DNA from: Hymenobacter oligotrophus
GTDB taxonomy: Bacteria > Bacteroidota > Bacteroidia > Cytophagales > Hymenobacteraceae
DNA length: 64,000 nt
Reading direction: 5' to 3'
Assembly: GCF_003574965.1 (NCBI RefSeq)
Contig: NZ_CP032317.1
Coordinates: 2,170,001-2,234,000, forward strand
This document shows positions 1 through 10,170 of this stretch, one piece after another (position 1 is the first letter of the stretch; every line of letters begins with the position of its first letter). The position numbers and the translations under genes are program-made. The notes beneath the pieces were generated by a model that saw only the letters and a list, made by a program, of their open reading frames with translations, was not told the origin of the DNA and searched no databases.

Positions 1-680
1 GCGGCAAGCTGGTACGCACGCCGGCCTACGCCGCCTCCGCCAACGGCCAGTTTCGCAACGCGCAAGTGGCAATCGACGACAAAGGGTTTGGCCGAGCCAC
101 GGTGCGCACCGTATCGACGGGGCGGCAGCAAGACGAGCTGGCGCAGATGCTAAGCGCCCTGCCGCCCGACGAGCAACGCAAGCAGGCGTATGCCCGGCTG
201 GGGTTGGCTGCCGTTACCATCGAGCAAAGCAACTGGCAGCGCAACCACCTAGGCGCATTGCCCGCGGTTACGGAGCGCCTCACGCTGGCTTTGCCCAGCT
301 ACGCCTCGCTTACCGGACGGCGCCTGTTTCTGGTGCCTAACTTGCTCAACCGCTTGCCGCCACCGGCCTCGGCAGTAGGGGCACGCCAAACGCCCTTGGT
401 GTTGCACCTGCCCTTTACCGATGCCGATACCGTGCGCTTTACGGTGCCGGCCGGCTACAAGCCCGAGTCGGTGCCGGCGCCGGTGCAGCTGCGCACCGCG
501 TTTGGCAGCTACGACGCGCAGGTGCAGGTGCTTCCCGATGGCAGCATTCAGTACATACGCCGGCTGCAAATGCCCAATGGCCGCTTCGAGGCCGCGCAGT
601 ACGAAGCATACGAAGCCTTCCGCCAGCGCATCAGCAAAGCCGACCGCATGCAGCTGGTGTTGGTGCGGCCCGAATCCTGA
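1..680 (+). CDS. C-terminal part of a DUF3857/transglutaminase-type protein (5' partial)
   Basis: The frame is open from the left edge (first full codon at base 3), so the start lies outside the window. About 225 residues are visible. They hold no catalytic motif and look like the beta-rich C-terminal part (DUF3858-like) of Bacteroidota proteins that join an N-terminal DUF3857 domain, a transglutaminase-like core and this tail, usually exported. The closing pattern, YIRRLQMPNGRF followed about 20 residues later by ADRMQLVLV, is the main support. The role of this family is not established. A strong hairpin terminator follows 26 bases after the stop. The family call is from memory of such tails, so moderate confidence. 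Confidence 0.6.
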   Translation, partial: GKLVRTPAYAASANGQFRNAQVAIDDKGFGRATVRTVSTGRQQDELAQMLSALPPDEQRKQAYARLGLAAVTIEQSNWQRNHLGALPAVTERLTLALPSYASLTGRRLFLVPNLLNRLPPPASAVGARQTPLVLHLPFTDADTVRFTVPAGYKPESVPAPVQLRTAFGSYDAQVQVLPDGSIQYIRRLQMPNGRFEAAQYEAYEAFRQRISKADRMQLVLVRPES

Positions 681-706
681 TACCGACCTACTGCCACACT
701 TTTCTC

Positions 707-741
707 AACAGCCACTCCGCTTAGGGTGGCTGTTGTTTTTT
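707..741 (+). terminator. Rho-independent terminator after the DUF3857-type gene
   Basis: A perfect 9-bp stem (707-715 with 726-734) is followed by GTTTTTT. It lies 26 bases after the stop codon at 680. Confidence 0.8.
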
Positions 742-950
742 GCTCCTACCGGGGTTAGGCAGCAGCCGGCTATCCGTTCGCAACTAATTTGCCGGGCCGG
801 GTGTGACAACCGGTGATGCTTGCCCGCAACTGTGGCCGGGCGGCTGCGTTGTGCCAAGTACCGCCAGCATTTGTTTAAGCTCATGAGTGGCCGCAAAAGC
901 TGTAAATTGATCTTTCAAATCTCGAAGCCGCATTCGAACTACCACTGCCT

Positions 951-3900
951 ATGCGCATATTATTTACCCTGCCCGGTACAGCGTTGCGCGGCGCTGTGCT
1001 GCGTGGCCTGCTTGCCGCGGGCTTAGGCTTGCCGTTTTCGGCCAGCGCCCAACGGGTGCTTTGGGCCGATGCTGATAGCAAGCCCCTGCCTGCCGCTGCC
1101 CGCCGCACTGCCCAAGCCCTAGGTAGGTACCGGATGGTAACGGTGCAACTGGCCAACCTGCGCGCCGCACTGGCCCCGGCGGCCAACAGCAACAATGCGC
1201 GTAGCGCTGGCCCGGTGGTGTCGTTGCCGTTGCCCGATGGCAGCTCGGGCCGGTTCCGGGTTACCGAAACGCAGGTGATGGCGCCCGCACTGGCAGCCCG
1301 CTACCCCGCCATTAAAACGTACTCCGCCCAGGGCATCGACGACCCCACGGCCACCGCCTACCTCGATGTATCGAAGGCCGGGCTGCACGCCATGATTTTG
1401 TCGGCGGGCAATACGGTGTACGTGGACCCTGCCGCCGGCGGGCCGGAACACTTGGTGTTCTACAAGCGCGACATCAACGACGCGGCGTTGGCCCGGCGTG
1501 TGTGCCTTACCCAAACAACCTCGGTGCTTAGCCGGCGGCTTGGTCCGTTGCAAGGCGGCACCGCGGCCCGCAGCAACGGTACCCAGCTGCGCACCTACCG
1601 CCTGGCCATGGCCTGCACGGGCGAGTACGCAGCCAAAAAAGGCGGCACCACCGAGGGCGCGCTGGCCGGCATTGTGGCCTCGGTAAACCGCGTAAGCGGC
1701 GTGTACGAAAAGGAGCTGTCGATTCGGCTGCAGCTGATTGGCAACACCGACCAGCTGATTTTTCTCGACCCCGCCACCGACCCGTACACCAACGAAAGCA
1801 CCGAAGCCACCCTCAACACCAATCAGCAAGTAACCGACCAGCGCATTGGGCCGGCCAATTACGACATCGGCCACGTGTTTACGACCGATGGCGGCGGGCT
1901 GGCGGGCCTGGGCGTGGTGTGCATTGGCAACAACAAGGCACGCGCCACCACCGGCCTGCCCAACCCCATCGGCGACGCATTCGACATCGACTTTGTGGCG
2001 CACGAAATGGGCCACCAGTTTGGCGCCAATCACACCTTTAACAGCAACGAAGCCGGCAACTGCAACCCGGGCACCCGCGCGGGCTCGGCGGCCTACGAGC
2101 CGGGCTCCGGCTCCACCATCATGTCGTACGCGGGCATTTGCCCGCCCCAAAACCTGCAAGCCAACTCCGATGCGTATTTCCACACGTGGAGCTACGACGA
2201 AATCCTGAACCACGTAACCACCCTAGGTGCCTGCGCCAACACTGCTGGCACGGGCAACCGCCCGCCCACGGTGGATGCAGGCGCTAACTACACCATTCCG
2301 AAAGGCACCCCCTTTGAGCTGACCGGCAGCGCCGCCGACGCCGATGGCGACGCCCTCACGTACTGCTGGGAAGAGCTGGACCTAGGGCCCGCCGGCAACC
2401 CCAACCAGCCGCAGGGCAACGCGCCCATCTTCCGCTCGTTTCCGCCCACCACCAATCCTACGCGCGTATTCCCGCGCTTGAGCGCGCTGCTAAGCAACAC
2501 ATCTACCATTGGCGAATTGCTGCCGCAGTACGGCCGTACGCTCACCTTCCGGCTTACCGTGCGCGACAACCGCACGGGCGGGGGCGGCACTAACTATGAT
2601 GCCGTAACGGTACCCGTAGCCGACAACGCCGGACCGTTTGTGGTTACGGCGCCCAACACCAACGTTACGTGGCGCACCACCGTGCCGCAGCAGGTAACCT
2701 GGGATGTGGCCAACACCACGGCGGCACCCGTAAGCGCGGCACAAGTTGATATCCTGCTTTCGGTGGATGGCGGCCTGACCTACCCTTACACGCTGGCTGC
2801 CGGGACCCCCAACGACGGCGCCGAGCAGGTAACCGTGCCTGCCGGCGTGCCGGCCTCGGGGCAAGTACGCCTGAAGGTAAAAGGCACCGGCAACGTCTTC
2901 TTCGACATTTCAAACCAAAACTTCACGCTGCAAACGCCCTCCGGCCCGGGCTTTTTCTTGTCCAGCGACTGCGCTAACAGCACGCAGGCCGTTTGCCCTG
3001 GTGCCTCGGTTAGCTGCAGCCTGAGCGTGGGCCAAGTGCTGGGTTTTGCGGGGCAGGTAGGTCTCTCGGCTACGGGAGTGCCGGCCGGCGTGAGCGTCAG
3101 CTTTGGCAGCACGCAAGTAGCGGCGGGCAGCTCCACTACCCTTGCCATTAGCTCGGCGGCTACTGCTGCAGCGGGCACCTACCCCATTACGGTGGTGGGC
3201 ACCGGCGGCGGCGCTACCGAAACCCAGGTCATCAACCTGATAATCCGCAACTCGGCCAACGTGCCACCCACTTTGCAGCAGCCCGCGCCCAACTCCTTGC
3301 GTGCCTTGCCGCAGCCCACGTTCACGTGGTCGGCCATACCGGGCGCTACGTCCTACGACTTGCAGGTGGCCACCGATGCGGGCTTTAACAACGTGGTAAT
3401 CAGCCAAGCGGGCCTGCAAACCAACACTTACACGGCCGCTACCGCGTTGCAGCAAAACGGCCGCTACTACTGGCGCGTGCGCGGCACGGCCGAGTGCGGC
3501 GTGGGCAACTGGTCGGCGGGCGAGCAGTTTTACGTGGGCCGCCTTGGCTGCACCACCTACGCCCCTACCAACCTGCCGCTTGCCATTGCCAACACCACCA
3601 ACGCCACGGCCATTTCTACCATCACGGTGAGCAGCGCCGATGTTGTATCCGCGGTGCGGGTGCGCGACCTACGCATTACCCACCGCGACCTGGGCGAGCT
3701 GGTACTGGAGCTGCGCGGGCCCGATAACACCCGCGTGCGCCTGGCCTCGTCGCCGTGCCCGGGCAACGCCAACATCAACGCCAGCTTCGACGACGCGGCC
3801 GCCACGGGCATTGCTTGCCCCATCAACACCGGCGGCACGTACCAGCCCGAAAGCCCGCTGGCCGCCTTCCGCGGTTCGGCGGCCAACGGCCCCTGGACGC

Positions 3901-4262
3901 TGCACGTGCTGGATGTAGCCCCCGGCAACGCCGGCTCGCTCACCAACTGGGCGCTGGAGCTTTGCACCGTGCAAGACGCCGTAACGAGCAACCGCAGCGC
4001 CAAGCAACTGCAAGGCGTGGCGGTGTACCCCAACCCCAGCACCGGCCGCTTCGAGCTGACCATCGACAACAACCTGCGCGGTAGCCTGCAAGTGCGCGTA
4101 ACCGATGCCGTGGGCCGTACTGTGCTGGCCGAGCAACTCACCAAAGGTGCCGGCCAACTGCGCCACACCCTCGACCTAGGCAAGCTAACCCAGGGCGTGT
4201 ACCACCTGCAGCTGGAGCTGCCCGGCGGCGGCACCGCCATCGAAAAGCTCGTCAAACTGTAA
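951..4262 (+). CDS. Secreted reprolysin-like zinc metalloprotease with P-domain and T9SS sorting domain
   Basis: A 1103-residue exported protease. The N-terminus is a signal peptide ending near FSASAQ. A metzincin zinc site HEMGHQFGANH lies at about residues 351-361, and the Met-turn (IMSY, Met about 391) follows, as in M12B/reprolysin-type peptidases. Next come an Ig/PKD-like stretch from about 436, an fn3-like domain at about 770-860 (PQPTFTWSAIPGATSYDLQV), a proprotein-convertase P-domain at about 866-1010, and a type IX secretion C-terminal domain from about 1021 (VAVYPNPSTGRFELTI) that should direct secretion and surface attachment. It is monocistronic, with a terminator 22 bases after the stop. 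Substrate unknown. All expected zinc ligands are present. Confidence 0.92.
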   Translation: MRILFTLPGTALRGAVLRGLLAAGLGLPFSASAQRVLWADADSKPLPAAARRTAQALGRYRMVTVQLANLRAALAPAANSNNARSAGPVVSLPLPDGSSGRFRVTETQVMAPALAARYPAIKTYSAQGIDDPTATAYLDVSKAGLHAMILSAGNTVYVDPAAGGPEHLVFYKRDINDAALARRVCLTQTTSVLSRRLGPLQGGTAARSNGTQLRTYRLAMACTGEYAAKKGGTTEGALAGIVASVNRVSGVYEKELSIRLQLIGNTDQLIFLDPATDPYTNESTEATLNTNQQVTDQRIGPANYDIGHVFTTDGGGLAGLGVVCIGNNKARATTGLPNPIGDAFDIDFVAHEMGHQFGANHTFNSNEAGNCNPGTRAGSAAYEPGSGSTIMSYAGICPPQNLQANSDAYFHTWSYDEILNHVTTLGACANTAGTGNRPPTVDAGANYTIPKGTPFELTGSAADADGDALTYCWEELDLGPAGNPNQPQGNAPIFRSFPPTTNPTRVFPRLSALLSNTSTIGELLPQYGRTLTFRLTVRDNRTGGGGTNYDAVTVPVADNAGPFVVTAPNTNVTWRTTVPQQVTWDVANTTAAPVSAAQVDILLSVDGGLTYPYTLAAGTPNDGAEQVTVPAGVPASGQVRLKVKGTGNVFFDISNQNFTLQTPSGPGFFLSSDCANSTQAVCPGASVSCSLSVGQVLGFAGQVGLSATGVPAGVSVSFGSTQVAAGSSTTLAISSAATAAAGTYPITVVGTGGGATETQVINLIIRNSANVPPTLQQPAPNSLRALPQPTFTWSAIPGATSYDLQVATDAGFNNVVISQAGLQTNTYTAATALQQNGRYYWRVRGTAECGVGNWSAGEQFYVGRLGCTTYAPTNLPLAIANTTNATAISTITVSSADVVSAVRVRDLRITHRDLGELVLELRGPDNTRVRLASSPCPGNANINASFDDAAATGIACPINTGGTYQPESPLAAFRGSAANGPWTLHVLDVAPGNAGSLTNWALELCTVQDAVTSNRSAKQLQGVAVYPNPSTGRFELTIDNNLRGSLQVRVTDAVGRTVLAEQLTKGAGQLRHTLDLGKLTQGVYHLQLELPGGGTAIEKLVKL

Positions 4263-4283
4263 CCCCAACGCGCGTACGCCACG

Positions 4284-4326
4284 AACAAGCGGCGGCACCC
4301 GAGGCCGGGTGCCGCCGCTTGTTTTT
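4284..4326 (+). terminator. Long hairpin terminator between convergent genes
   Basis: A perfect 17-bp stem (4284-4300 with 4307-4323) is followed by a short T run. It separates the protease gene from the convergent gene ending at 4356. Confidence 0.85.
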
Positions 4327-4355
4327 GAGGCATAGCCAGCCCGTGCCCTAGGTGC

Positions 4356-6506
4356 CTACAACGTCAGGCGCAGCTGGGCCTTTACCTCGGAGCGCTGCGG
4401 GCCTTGTATTTCCTCGAGGCCAGAGCCTACCGTTTGCTGCCCGCGGTAGGTGGTGCTGGCGTAACGCACCCAAACCGTAACGTGGCGGCCCATTTTGTAC
4501 TCGGCCAGCGCATACACGCGTGTGCCGCGGCCCGCCAGCGCCGGCACCGAAAAGGCGTAGAGCACGTCTTGCTCGTAAGCATATTGGCGGGTGTCGTAGT
4601 CGTCGGTATCGAACAGGGCGTAGCGGGCCGAGAGGCGCAGGGTGCGCAGTGGCTGCACTGCCACATCCTGCGCCAACAAGTAGCCCGTGCGCCGGGGCCC
4701 TAGGTGCTGGCGGTGGTGGGTGCCCTGCAGGCGCGTGCGCAGGCTGAGGATGGGCGTGGGGTTGGTGTCGTAGAACAGCAGCAGCGAGCGGCGCAGCGTG
4801 GGCACGGGCTCGGGCATTGGCCTTACATCGTCGGCGTCGTAGGCTTTTTGGCGGGTGCGCACCTGGGCGTAGAGCTGGCTGGTTTTGGTAGGCGAAAACG
4901 CCACGCGCACCAGCCAATCGTACCCGCGCGATGGGGCACTAACCTGGTAGCGCAACCACGGAAACCGAAACTGATCGTAGTAGGCCGACAACTCCCAGCG
5001 CGCTACCGGGCGCAGCTTCAGCCCTAGGTACAAGCCGCTCTCGTTGATGTTGCGGGTGTTTTCGCCGAAGGCGTTGCCGTAGAGCGTATGAAAGTTGCGC
5101 GCGTAATGGCGGTACAGCACGGCGGCATCCACATCGGAGCCCAGGCTGGCGAGCAAACCGTTTACGGTGCCCAGGCCACCGCTGCTGCTGCGGGCCGTTT
5201 CGCCAAACAGGCTAAGGTTGCGCCACCCGTAGCTGTAATGCGCCGATACGGCCAGGTTTTGCCGCCCGCCGAACTCGTACCGGTTGTACGGCTCGGGGCG
5301 GCGCTGCAGGGGTTGCCCAAAGGTGGTGCCCACGGCCGTAAGCCCTAGGCTGAGCTGGCTACCGGCAGGCGCAAAGCTGACGTTGCCGCCCACCACGCCC
5401 TCGCGCAGGCTGCGGCGGTTGCGGAGCTCCGAGGCCGTGCGATGGAAACCCGTCAGCAGCAATCCCGAGGCAAAATCCGTGGTTTCTTCCTCCAGCGAAT
5501 CGGCCAAGGCGCTACGCAAAGTGGCGTCTACACGCTTCAGCGAGGCAAAACCGGTGAGGCGCCAGCCCGGCGCCGGCGCTACCGTGGCTGCCGCTCCGCG
5601 GAAAAACGAGCTTTCGAGCACCGAGGTGTAGGGCCTGATGCCCAGGTTGGAGCGGCGCAGCGTGGTAATGGTTTCGGCGCCTTTGCCCACCTGCAGCCCC
5701 GATGACAGCAACAAGCCTTGCCCGAACTGCAGCTGGTAATCGCCCACAATCACGGCCTTCAACTGGCCGCGCTCAAACAGCCCTAGGTGCGCCGAGTAGT
5801 AATCGAAGCCGTAGCGGCGGGTGCTGGGGCTCCAGGCAAACTGCTCGCCGGCGTCTTTCTCGGCGGCCAGGCCAACACTGAAATCGCGCGCGTGGCTAGT
5901 CCGGAAGCGCACGAGCAGCTTGTCGGGCGAGCCTAGGTAACGGCTGGAGGCGGTGCCGTTGCTGTTGAGGGTGGGCGCGGTGTACCCTTTGCGCTCCTCC
6001 AGCACCCGCTCGTAGCGCAGAAACAAAGCGTTGTTGTCTTCTTGCCGAATGCGCTGCCACAGGGGGCCGCGTACGGCGTTGCCGCTCGGCTCGCCCACCG
6101 TTGCGAAGGGCGCCAGGCGGTAAATGGTGCGCAGGTCCAGCTCGTCGATGCTTTGCAGCTCGTAGAGGCTCAGCAGGGCGCCGTTTCGCTCGCGGTGCTC
6201 GAGCAAGGCCGTAATCTGCGGCTGCGACAGTAGCAGTAGGCCGGTTAGCTCTTCGCGCGTGGCCGTGTTTAGGTTAAGCGGGGTTTGCAGGTACTGCAGC
6301 AGCGTTTCGTACAGGTCCTCGTAGGGTACTTGGTCGCTCTGCGGCTCGGCAAACAGCTCCTGCATCAGCCGGTCGAGGTCGGGGCGCTGGCGCGGGTAAT
6401 CCTGCACTTGAGCCCGGGCAGGCAGCGCACCTACGGCGCTCAGCAATGCCGCCAATAGCCACGCCCCTGCCCTGTTCTGGCGTACCCATTTACCTAGGCG
6501 CCTCAT
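4356..6506 (-). CDS. Helix-hairpin-helix protein with predicted outer-membrane barrel
   Basis: A 716-residue exported protein. The start at 6506 is chosen because it opens a clear signal peptide (hydrophobic AWLLAALLSAVGALPARAQ) and overlaps the stop of the upstream gene as ATGA. Residues near 60-130 carry ComEA-like helix-hairpin-helix repeats (LNLNTATREELTGLLLL, then YELQSIDELD). The rest is rich in alternating aromatic and polar residues, as in a beta-barrel. Bacteroidota carry many exported HhH-plus-barrel proteins of this size with no known role. A DNA-linked function is possible from the HhH domain but unproven. It is translationally coupled to the barrel-like protein before it. Confidence 0.75.
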   Translation of the reverse strand: MRRLGKWVRQNRAGAWLLAALLSAVGALPARAQVQDYPRQRPDLDRLMQELFAEPQSDQVPYEDLYETLLQYLQTPLNLNTATREELTGLLLLSQPQITALLEHRERNGALLSLYELQSIDELDLRTIYRLAPFATVGEPSGNAVRGPLWQRIRQEDNNALFLRYERVLEERKGYTAPTLNSNGTASSRYLGSPDKLLVRFRTSHARDFSVGLAAEKDAGEQFAWSPSTRRYGFDYYSAHLGLFERGQLKAVIVGDYQLQFGQGLLLSSGLQVGKGAETITTLRRSNLGIRPYTSVLESSFFRGAAATVAPAPGWRLTGFASLKRVDATLRSALADSLEEETTDFASGLLLTGFHRTASELRNRRSLREGVVGGNVSFAPAGSQLSLGLTAVGTTFGQPLQRRPEPYNRYEFGGRQNLAVSAHYSYGWRNLSLFGETARSSSGGLGTVNGLLASLGSDVDAAVLYRHYARNFHTLYGNAFGENTRNINESGLYLGLKLRPVARWELSAYYDQFRFPWLRYQVSAPSRGYDWLVRVAFSPTKTSQLYAQVRTRQKAYDADDVRPMPEPVPTLRRSLLLFYDTNPTPILSLRTRLQGTHHRQHLGPRRTGYLLAQDVAVQPLRTLRLSARYALFDTDDYDTRQYAYEQDVLYAFSVPALAGRGTRVYALAEYKMGRHVTVWVRYASTTYRGQQTVGSGLEEIQGPQRSEVKAQLRLTL

Positions 6507-7375
6507 GGTGCAGCTTCGGTTTTGGGCTCGAGGCGCAGACTTACGCTTATGTGCTGGCTCAGGCCAAGGGCGTTGTGCCAAGCGGCGGCGTAATCGAGGC
6601 GGGCGCGGCCGAAACGCAGCCCCAAGCCCCCGGTCATTTGCTCGGTTAGGGTGGCTACGCCGGCGCGCAAGGCCAACGCCTCCACCACCTGGTATTCGAG
6701 CCCGGCTTTAAAATCGGCGGCCTGCTCTACGTCCTTTTCAGTTTCAACCAGCAGCAGCACTTTGGGCGTAGCGCGGTAGCTCAGCCCGGCTTTTAGCACA
6801 GTAGGCACGCGCTCGGCCTGGTACTCGGCCAGGCGGGCTTGGTTGAGGTTGTAGAGGTAAGCGCCGAAGGTGAGCTTCTGCGGAATAACCTCGGCCTGAC
6901 CGCCTAATGATAAAGCCACCGCACGCCGGCTACCGAGGCCCTCGATGCGCACCTGCAGCACATCGGCCCGCGCCCCCACGCTGAATAGGCCCAAGCGGTA
7001 GCCGTAGCCCACGCCGGCGCGCTGCTCGTTGTAGAGCTTGCCGCCAAAGCGCTGCAGCTCCACGCCCACCACGCCGTGCGGCGCAGCAGTGGCTGTGCTG
7101 CCCGCCGGCTGCTTACCTAGGGGCAACGCCGCCGCCAAAGCCGCGTTGCCAAACTCCGGAATCAGGAAACGGTTATCGGCATACACCGCGGCTTCGGGCC
7201 GGGTTAGGACACCTAGGCCCGCTGCGTTGTTGCCCACGGCCCACACATCGGCGAGCGTAACGGAGGCATTGCCCAAAGCAGCCGCGCGCCCGCCGCGCAC
7301 GCCGGGGCCGTTGCCCTGGGCCGCGCCCAAAAGAGGTAAACACACGAATAGTAAGCCTAAGTATAGTTTTGGCAT
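6503..7375 (-). CDS. PorV/PorQ-like or FadL-like outer-membrane barrel protein
   Basis: A 290-residue protein with signal peptide MPKLYLGLLFVCLPLLGAAQ. The start at 7375 matches that peptide; in-frame codons further upstream do not. The mature N-terminus, with GGRAAALGNASVTLADVWAVGNNAAGL, resembles the conserved opening of the PorV/PorQ and related barrel families (small-residue strand, then a Leu-Ala-Asp turn and an Asn-Asn-Ala-Gly-Leu motif). The remainder is compatible with amphipathic beta strands. PorV is a shuttle component of T9SS, but similarity here is general and I do not assign that role. The last four bases overlap the next start, so the two genes are probably co-expressed. Confidence 0.65.
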   Translation of the reverse strand: MPKLYLGLLFVCLPLLGAAQGNGPGVRGGRAAALGNASVTLADVWAVGNNAAGLGVLTRPEAAVYADNRFLIPEFGNAALAAALPLGKQPAGSTATAAPHGVVGVELQRFGGKLYNEQRAGVGYGYRLGLFSVGARADVLQVRIEGLGSRRAVALSLGGQAEVIPQKLTFGAYLYNLNQARLAEYQAERVPTVLKAGLSYRATPKVLLLVETEKDVEQAADFKAGLEYQVVEALALRAGVATLTEQMTGGLGLRFGRARLDYAAAWHNALGLSQHISVSLRLEPKTEAAP

Positions 7376-7424
7376 AAGCACGCACGCTACGACGCTATAA
7401 AGTTCTGAATAAGAATCGGCAACG

Positions 7425-7460
7425 AAAAAGCCCCGGTGCCTTTGCGGGCACCGGGGCTTT
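7425..7460 (-). terminator. Terminator for the S46 peptidase gene
   Basis: A perfect 14-bp stem (7427-7440 with 7447-7460) is followed, on the minus strand, by TTTTT. It starts 25 bases past the stop codon at 7485. Confidence 0.85.
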
Positions 7461-7484
7461 CTTACGCAGAAAACCACCTAGGGC

Positions 7485-9758
7485 TTACATGCCAGCCGAA
7501 GCGGCTTCGGGCTTTTTCTTCTTGGTTTTCACCTTCACTTTGGTCGACTTCGCATCGGCCGCGGGGGTGTTGGCGGCTACGCTGGCGTTCGGGTTCGGGC
7601 CGTTGTTCACAATCGTCATTTCATCCACGATGTGCTTGGCGCCGCCCAACTTCTCGATGCACCACAGCACATAGCGGATGTCGGCGTTGATGCAGCGTTT
7701 CAGATCGGGGTCGTAGGCCAGGTCGCCGGTCATGGCTTCCCAGTTGCCGTCGAAGGCCAAGCCAATCAGCTCGCCACGGCCGTTGATAACCGGCGAACCG
7801 GAGTTGCCGCCCGTAATGTCGTTATCGGTGATGAATGCGACGGGCAGGGTGCCGTTTTTGTCGGCAAAGCGGCCGAAATCTTTGGCTTGCAACAGCTGGC
7901 TTTGCTTGGCCGGCACCACAAACTCGGGGTTCGTGTTGTCTTCCTTCTCCAGAATACCCTGGCCCGTGGTGTAGTAGTTGTACTGCACGGCGTCGCGGCC
8001 TTTGTAGGCGCGCACGGTGCCGTAGCTCAGGCGCAGCGTGGAGTTGGCATCGGGCGAGTACACCTTGTTGGCGTTCTTCTGGCGCAAGGCCGCCACGTAC
8101 AGGCGGTTGGCGCGCACCAAGCTGGCTTGCAGGGCCTGCGTTTTGGGCAGGATGTTCTGCAGGTAGTTCGAGTACACCGACTGGAAGGTTTTGAAGGCCG
8201 GATCGGCCTCCAGCTTAGCAGCCGTGGGCGCGGCCAGGAAGGCCTCTACCTTGGCTTTCGAAGTCAGCAGCGAGTTGCCGAACACGTAGTCGGCGTACTT
8301 CGGCATCGAGCCGCCGTACTGCTTCTGCACCGTCTGGAACACGTCGGGCTGCTGCTCCTTGGCCACATCCTGCATGTACAAACCTAGGAGCGCGGCAAAC
8401 ACCTTCTTGTCGGTAGCGGCGCTGTAGTCCTTAAAGTGCTCGGCCACGGGCTCTTTCAAGTCCTCGGTGGCTTTTTGCACGGCGGCTTTGTCGGTGCCTT
8501 TCAGGGCCTGGTACAGCGGCATCATGCGCGAGGCCAAGGTCAGGATTTCGGTGCCGAAGGCAGCTTCGTTTACGTACTGGCTGCTCAGGTTGTACTGGCG
8601 CAGGCCTTCGTACGCCTGGTTGATGTCCTGCAGCACGGTGCCGTACTGCTGCTGACGCGCGGGGTCGGCAGCAATCCACTGAGCCAGGGCAGCCTCTTCG
8701 CCTTTCTTCTGATCAACGGTTTTCAGGCGCTTCATGCCTTCGTTCTGGCCGATGAAGTACTTCCAGTAGTTGGCAATGCTGGCATATTTCGAGGCGTAGG
8801 CAAGGCGCAGGGCCGGGTCGCGGTCCATGTCTTCTTTCCACAGCTTCAGGCGGGTGTCGCGTAGCTTAATGCGGGCCGGGTTGCTCTGGTCGAGTGTCAT
8901 TTGCAAGCCAGCTGCGGGCAAAAAGCGCTGCGTGCGGCCCGGGAAACCAAACACCATCGAGAAGTCGCCTTCGCTTACGCCTTGCAGGCTCACGGGCAGG
9001 TGCTTCTTGGGGATGTAGGGCACGTTGTCGGCCGCAAAGCCGGCGGTCGGCTTGTTGTCTTTGGAGGCGTACACCCGGAACAGCGAGAAGTCGCCGGTGT
9101 GGCGGGGCCACATCCAGTTGTCGGTGTCGCCGCCAAACTTGCCTACCGCTTCGGGCGGAGCACCCACCAGGCGCACATCGCCGAAGCGCTGGTACACGAA
9201 CAGGTAGAACTCGTTGCCGGCAAACATGTCGCGCACATAAGCCACGTACTGGCCGTTTTCTTTGGCTGCGTTGGCCAGCTCGCGCTGGCGCTGCTGCACC
9301 AGCTGGGTGCGCTCGGCCTCGGGGGTTTGGGGCGTAATGCCCTCCAGCACCTTGCCGCTTACGTCCTCCATGCGCACCAGAATATCCACGAACAAGCCGG
9401 GGTTGGCTTTTTCGTCGGCGCGGGTTTGGGCGTAAAAGCCGTTTTGCAGAATGTTGTTCTGCGTGGTGCTGTGGCTCTGAATGGCGTCGTAGCCGCAGTG
9501 GTGGTTGGTGAGCAGCAAGCCTTCTTTCGACACGAACTCGCCGGTGCAGAAGCCGCCCAACTGCACGATGGCATCCTTGAGCGAGGCGTTGTTCACGTCG
9601 TAAATTTCTTCGGGCGTAAGCTTGAGGCCCTTCTTCTGCATGTCGGCGTGGTTGAGGCGCTTAACCAGCAAGGGTAGCCACATGCCTTCGTCGGCGCGGG
9701 CCACGGCGGGCAGCAACAGCGCCAGCAGCAGGCCTTTCAGCCAGGAACGTTTGAGCAT
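7485..9758 (-). CDS. S46 family dipeptidyl-peptidase (DPP7/DPP11 type)
   Basis: A 757-residue serine exopeptidase that would release dipeptides from peptide N-termini in the periplasm. Start 9758 gives a signal peptide ending [10 protein letters not shown]. The catalytic triad is visible: His about 86 in [10 protein letters not shown], Asp in RHTGDFSLF, Ser about 653 in GGNSGSP. Eighteen residues after the serine is a glycine (FDGNWE). By my memory of the Porphyromonas enzymes this is where DPP11 has Arg673 and DPP7 has Gly, so hydrophobic-P1 (DPP7-like) specificity is inferred. The C-terminus carries an unusual Lys-rich tail ([10 protein letters not shown]). A TAAGTTTG box lies 57 bases upstream. 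It probably helps supply amino acids from protein. Confidence 0.93.
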   Translation of the reverse strand: MLKRSWLKGLLLALLLPAVARADEGMWLPLLVKRLNHADMQKKGLKLTPEEIYDVNNASLKDAIVQLGGFCTGEFVSKEGLLLTNHHCGYDAIQSHSTTQNNILQNGFYAQTRADEKANPGLFVDILVRMEDVSGKVLEGITPQTPEAERTQLVQQRQRELANAAKENGQYVAYVRDMFAGNEFYLFVYQRFGDVRLVGAPPEAVGKFGGDTDNWMWPRHTGDFSLFRVYASKDNKPTAGFAADNVPYIPKKHLPVSLQGVSEGDFSMVFGFPGRTQRFLPAAGLQMTLDQSNPARIKLRDTRLKLWKEDMDRDPALRLAYASKYASIANYWKYFIGQNEGMKRLKTVDQKKGEEAALAQWIAADPARQQQYGTVLQDINQAYEGLRQYNLSSQYVNEAAFGTEILTLASRMMPLYQALKGTDKAAVQKATEDLKEPVAEHFKDYSAATDKKVFAALLGLYMQDVAKEQQPDVFQTVQKQYGGSMPKYADYVFGNSLLTSKAKVEAFLAAPTAAKLEADPAFKTFQSVYSNYLQNILPKTQALQASLVRANRLYVAALRQKNANKVYSPDANSTLRLSYGTVRAYKGRDAVQYNYYTTGQGILEKEDNTNPEFVVPAKQSQLLQAKDFGRFADKNGTLPVAFITDNDITGGNSGSPVINGRGELIGLAFDGNWEAMTGDLAYDPDLKRCINADIRYVLWCIEKLGGAKHIVDEMTIVNNGPNPNASVAANTPAADAKSTKVKVKTKKKKPEAASAGM

Positions 9759-9815
9759 TGGTGGGAGGATAGAATGTGGTGAAAAGAGTGGAAATTGCCC
9801 TGGACAACCCCGAAT

Positions 9816-9823
9816 CAAACTTA
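9816..9823 (-). promoter_or_regulatory. Promoter -7 box (TAAGTTTG) for the S46 peptidase gene
   Basis: It matches the Bacteroidota consensus TAnnTTTG on the minus strand, 57 bases before the start at 9758. No clear -33 TTTG at the usual 19-21 base spacing. Confidence 0.5.
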
Positions 9824-9891
9824 CGAAGCCGGGCGTTGACACCCTAACGCTCGTTCGGCACGGCCCGGCGGGTACTTCAGCAACACCGCCC

Positions 9892-10119
9892 GTGGCAGCC
9901 CTGTTCAAACACTTTTTCCTGGCTTTGGTGTGGGTGTATCGGCACTTGATTTCGCCGCTCAAGCCCGCCACCTGCCGCTACACGCCCACTTGCTCGGCCT
10001 ACGCCACCGAGGCCCTGCGGCGGCACGGCCCGTGGCGCGGCGGCTGGCTGGCGCTGCGCCGCATTGGGCGCTGCCACCCGTGGGGCGGCTTCGGCCACGA
10101 CCCTGTTCCGGAGAAATAA
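9892..10119 (+). CDS. yidD: Membrane protein insertion efficiency factor YidD
   Basis: A 75-residue small cytoplasmic protein of the inner-membrane face, thought to assist YidC-dependent membrane protein insertion. The family pattern is complete: [23 protein letters not shown] with its two cysteines, the basic stretch [11 protein letters not shown], and the end GHDPVP. The GTG at 9892 is preferred because it gives the usual length. Longer in-frame starts run into the divergent peptidase gene and add residues unlike the family. The gene stands alone here, not in the rpmH-rnpA-yidD-yidC arrangement of many bacteria. Confidence 0.9.
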   Translation: MAALFKHFFLALVWVYRHLISPLKPATCRYTPTCSAYATEALRRHGPWRGGWLALRRIGRCHPWGGFGHDPVPEK

Positions 10120-10127
10120 GCCGCTGG

Positions 10128-10170
10128 CACCTAGGGCTGCATGCCCAGGCCTGTTTCTTGGCCCTAGGTG
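10128..10170. repeat. Paired CCTAGG palindromes in inverted arrangement
   Basis: CACCTAGGGC at 10128-10137 and GCCCTAGGTG at 10161-10170 form a perfect 10-bp inverted repeat with a 23-base loop, between yidD and the next lipoprotein gene. There is no T run, so it is not a typical terminator. Confidence 0.6.

Noticed and set aside
1119-2213. Long antisense open frame (364 codons) inside the T9SS protease gene
   Set aside because: It is a shadow of a strong gene in GC-rich DNA; the residue make-up (Val/Gly/Arg/Ala/His) is typical of such frames and no motif is present.
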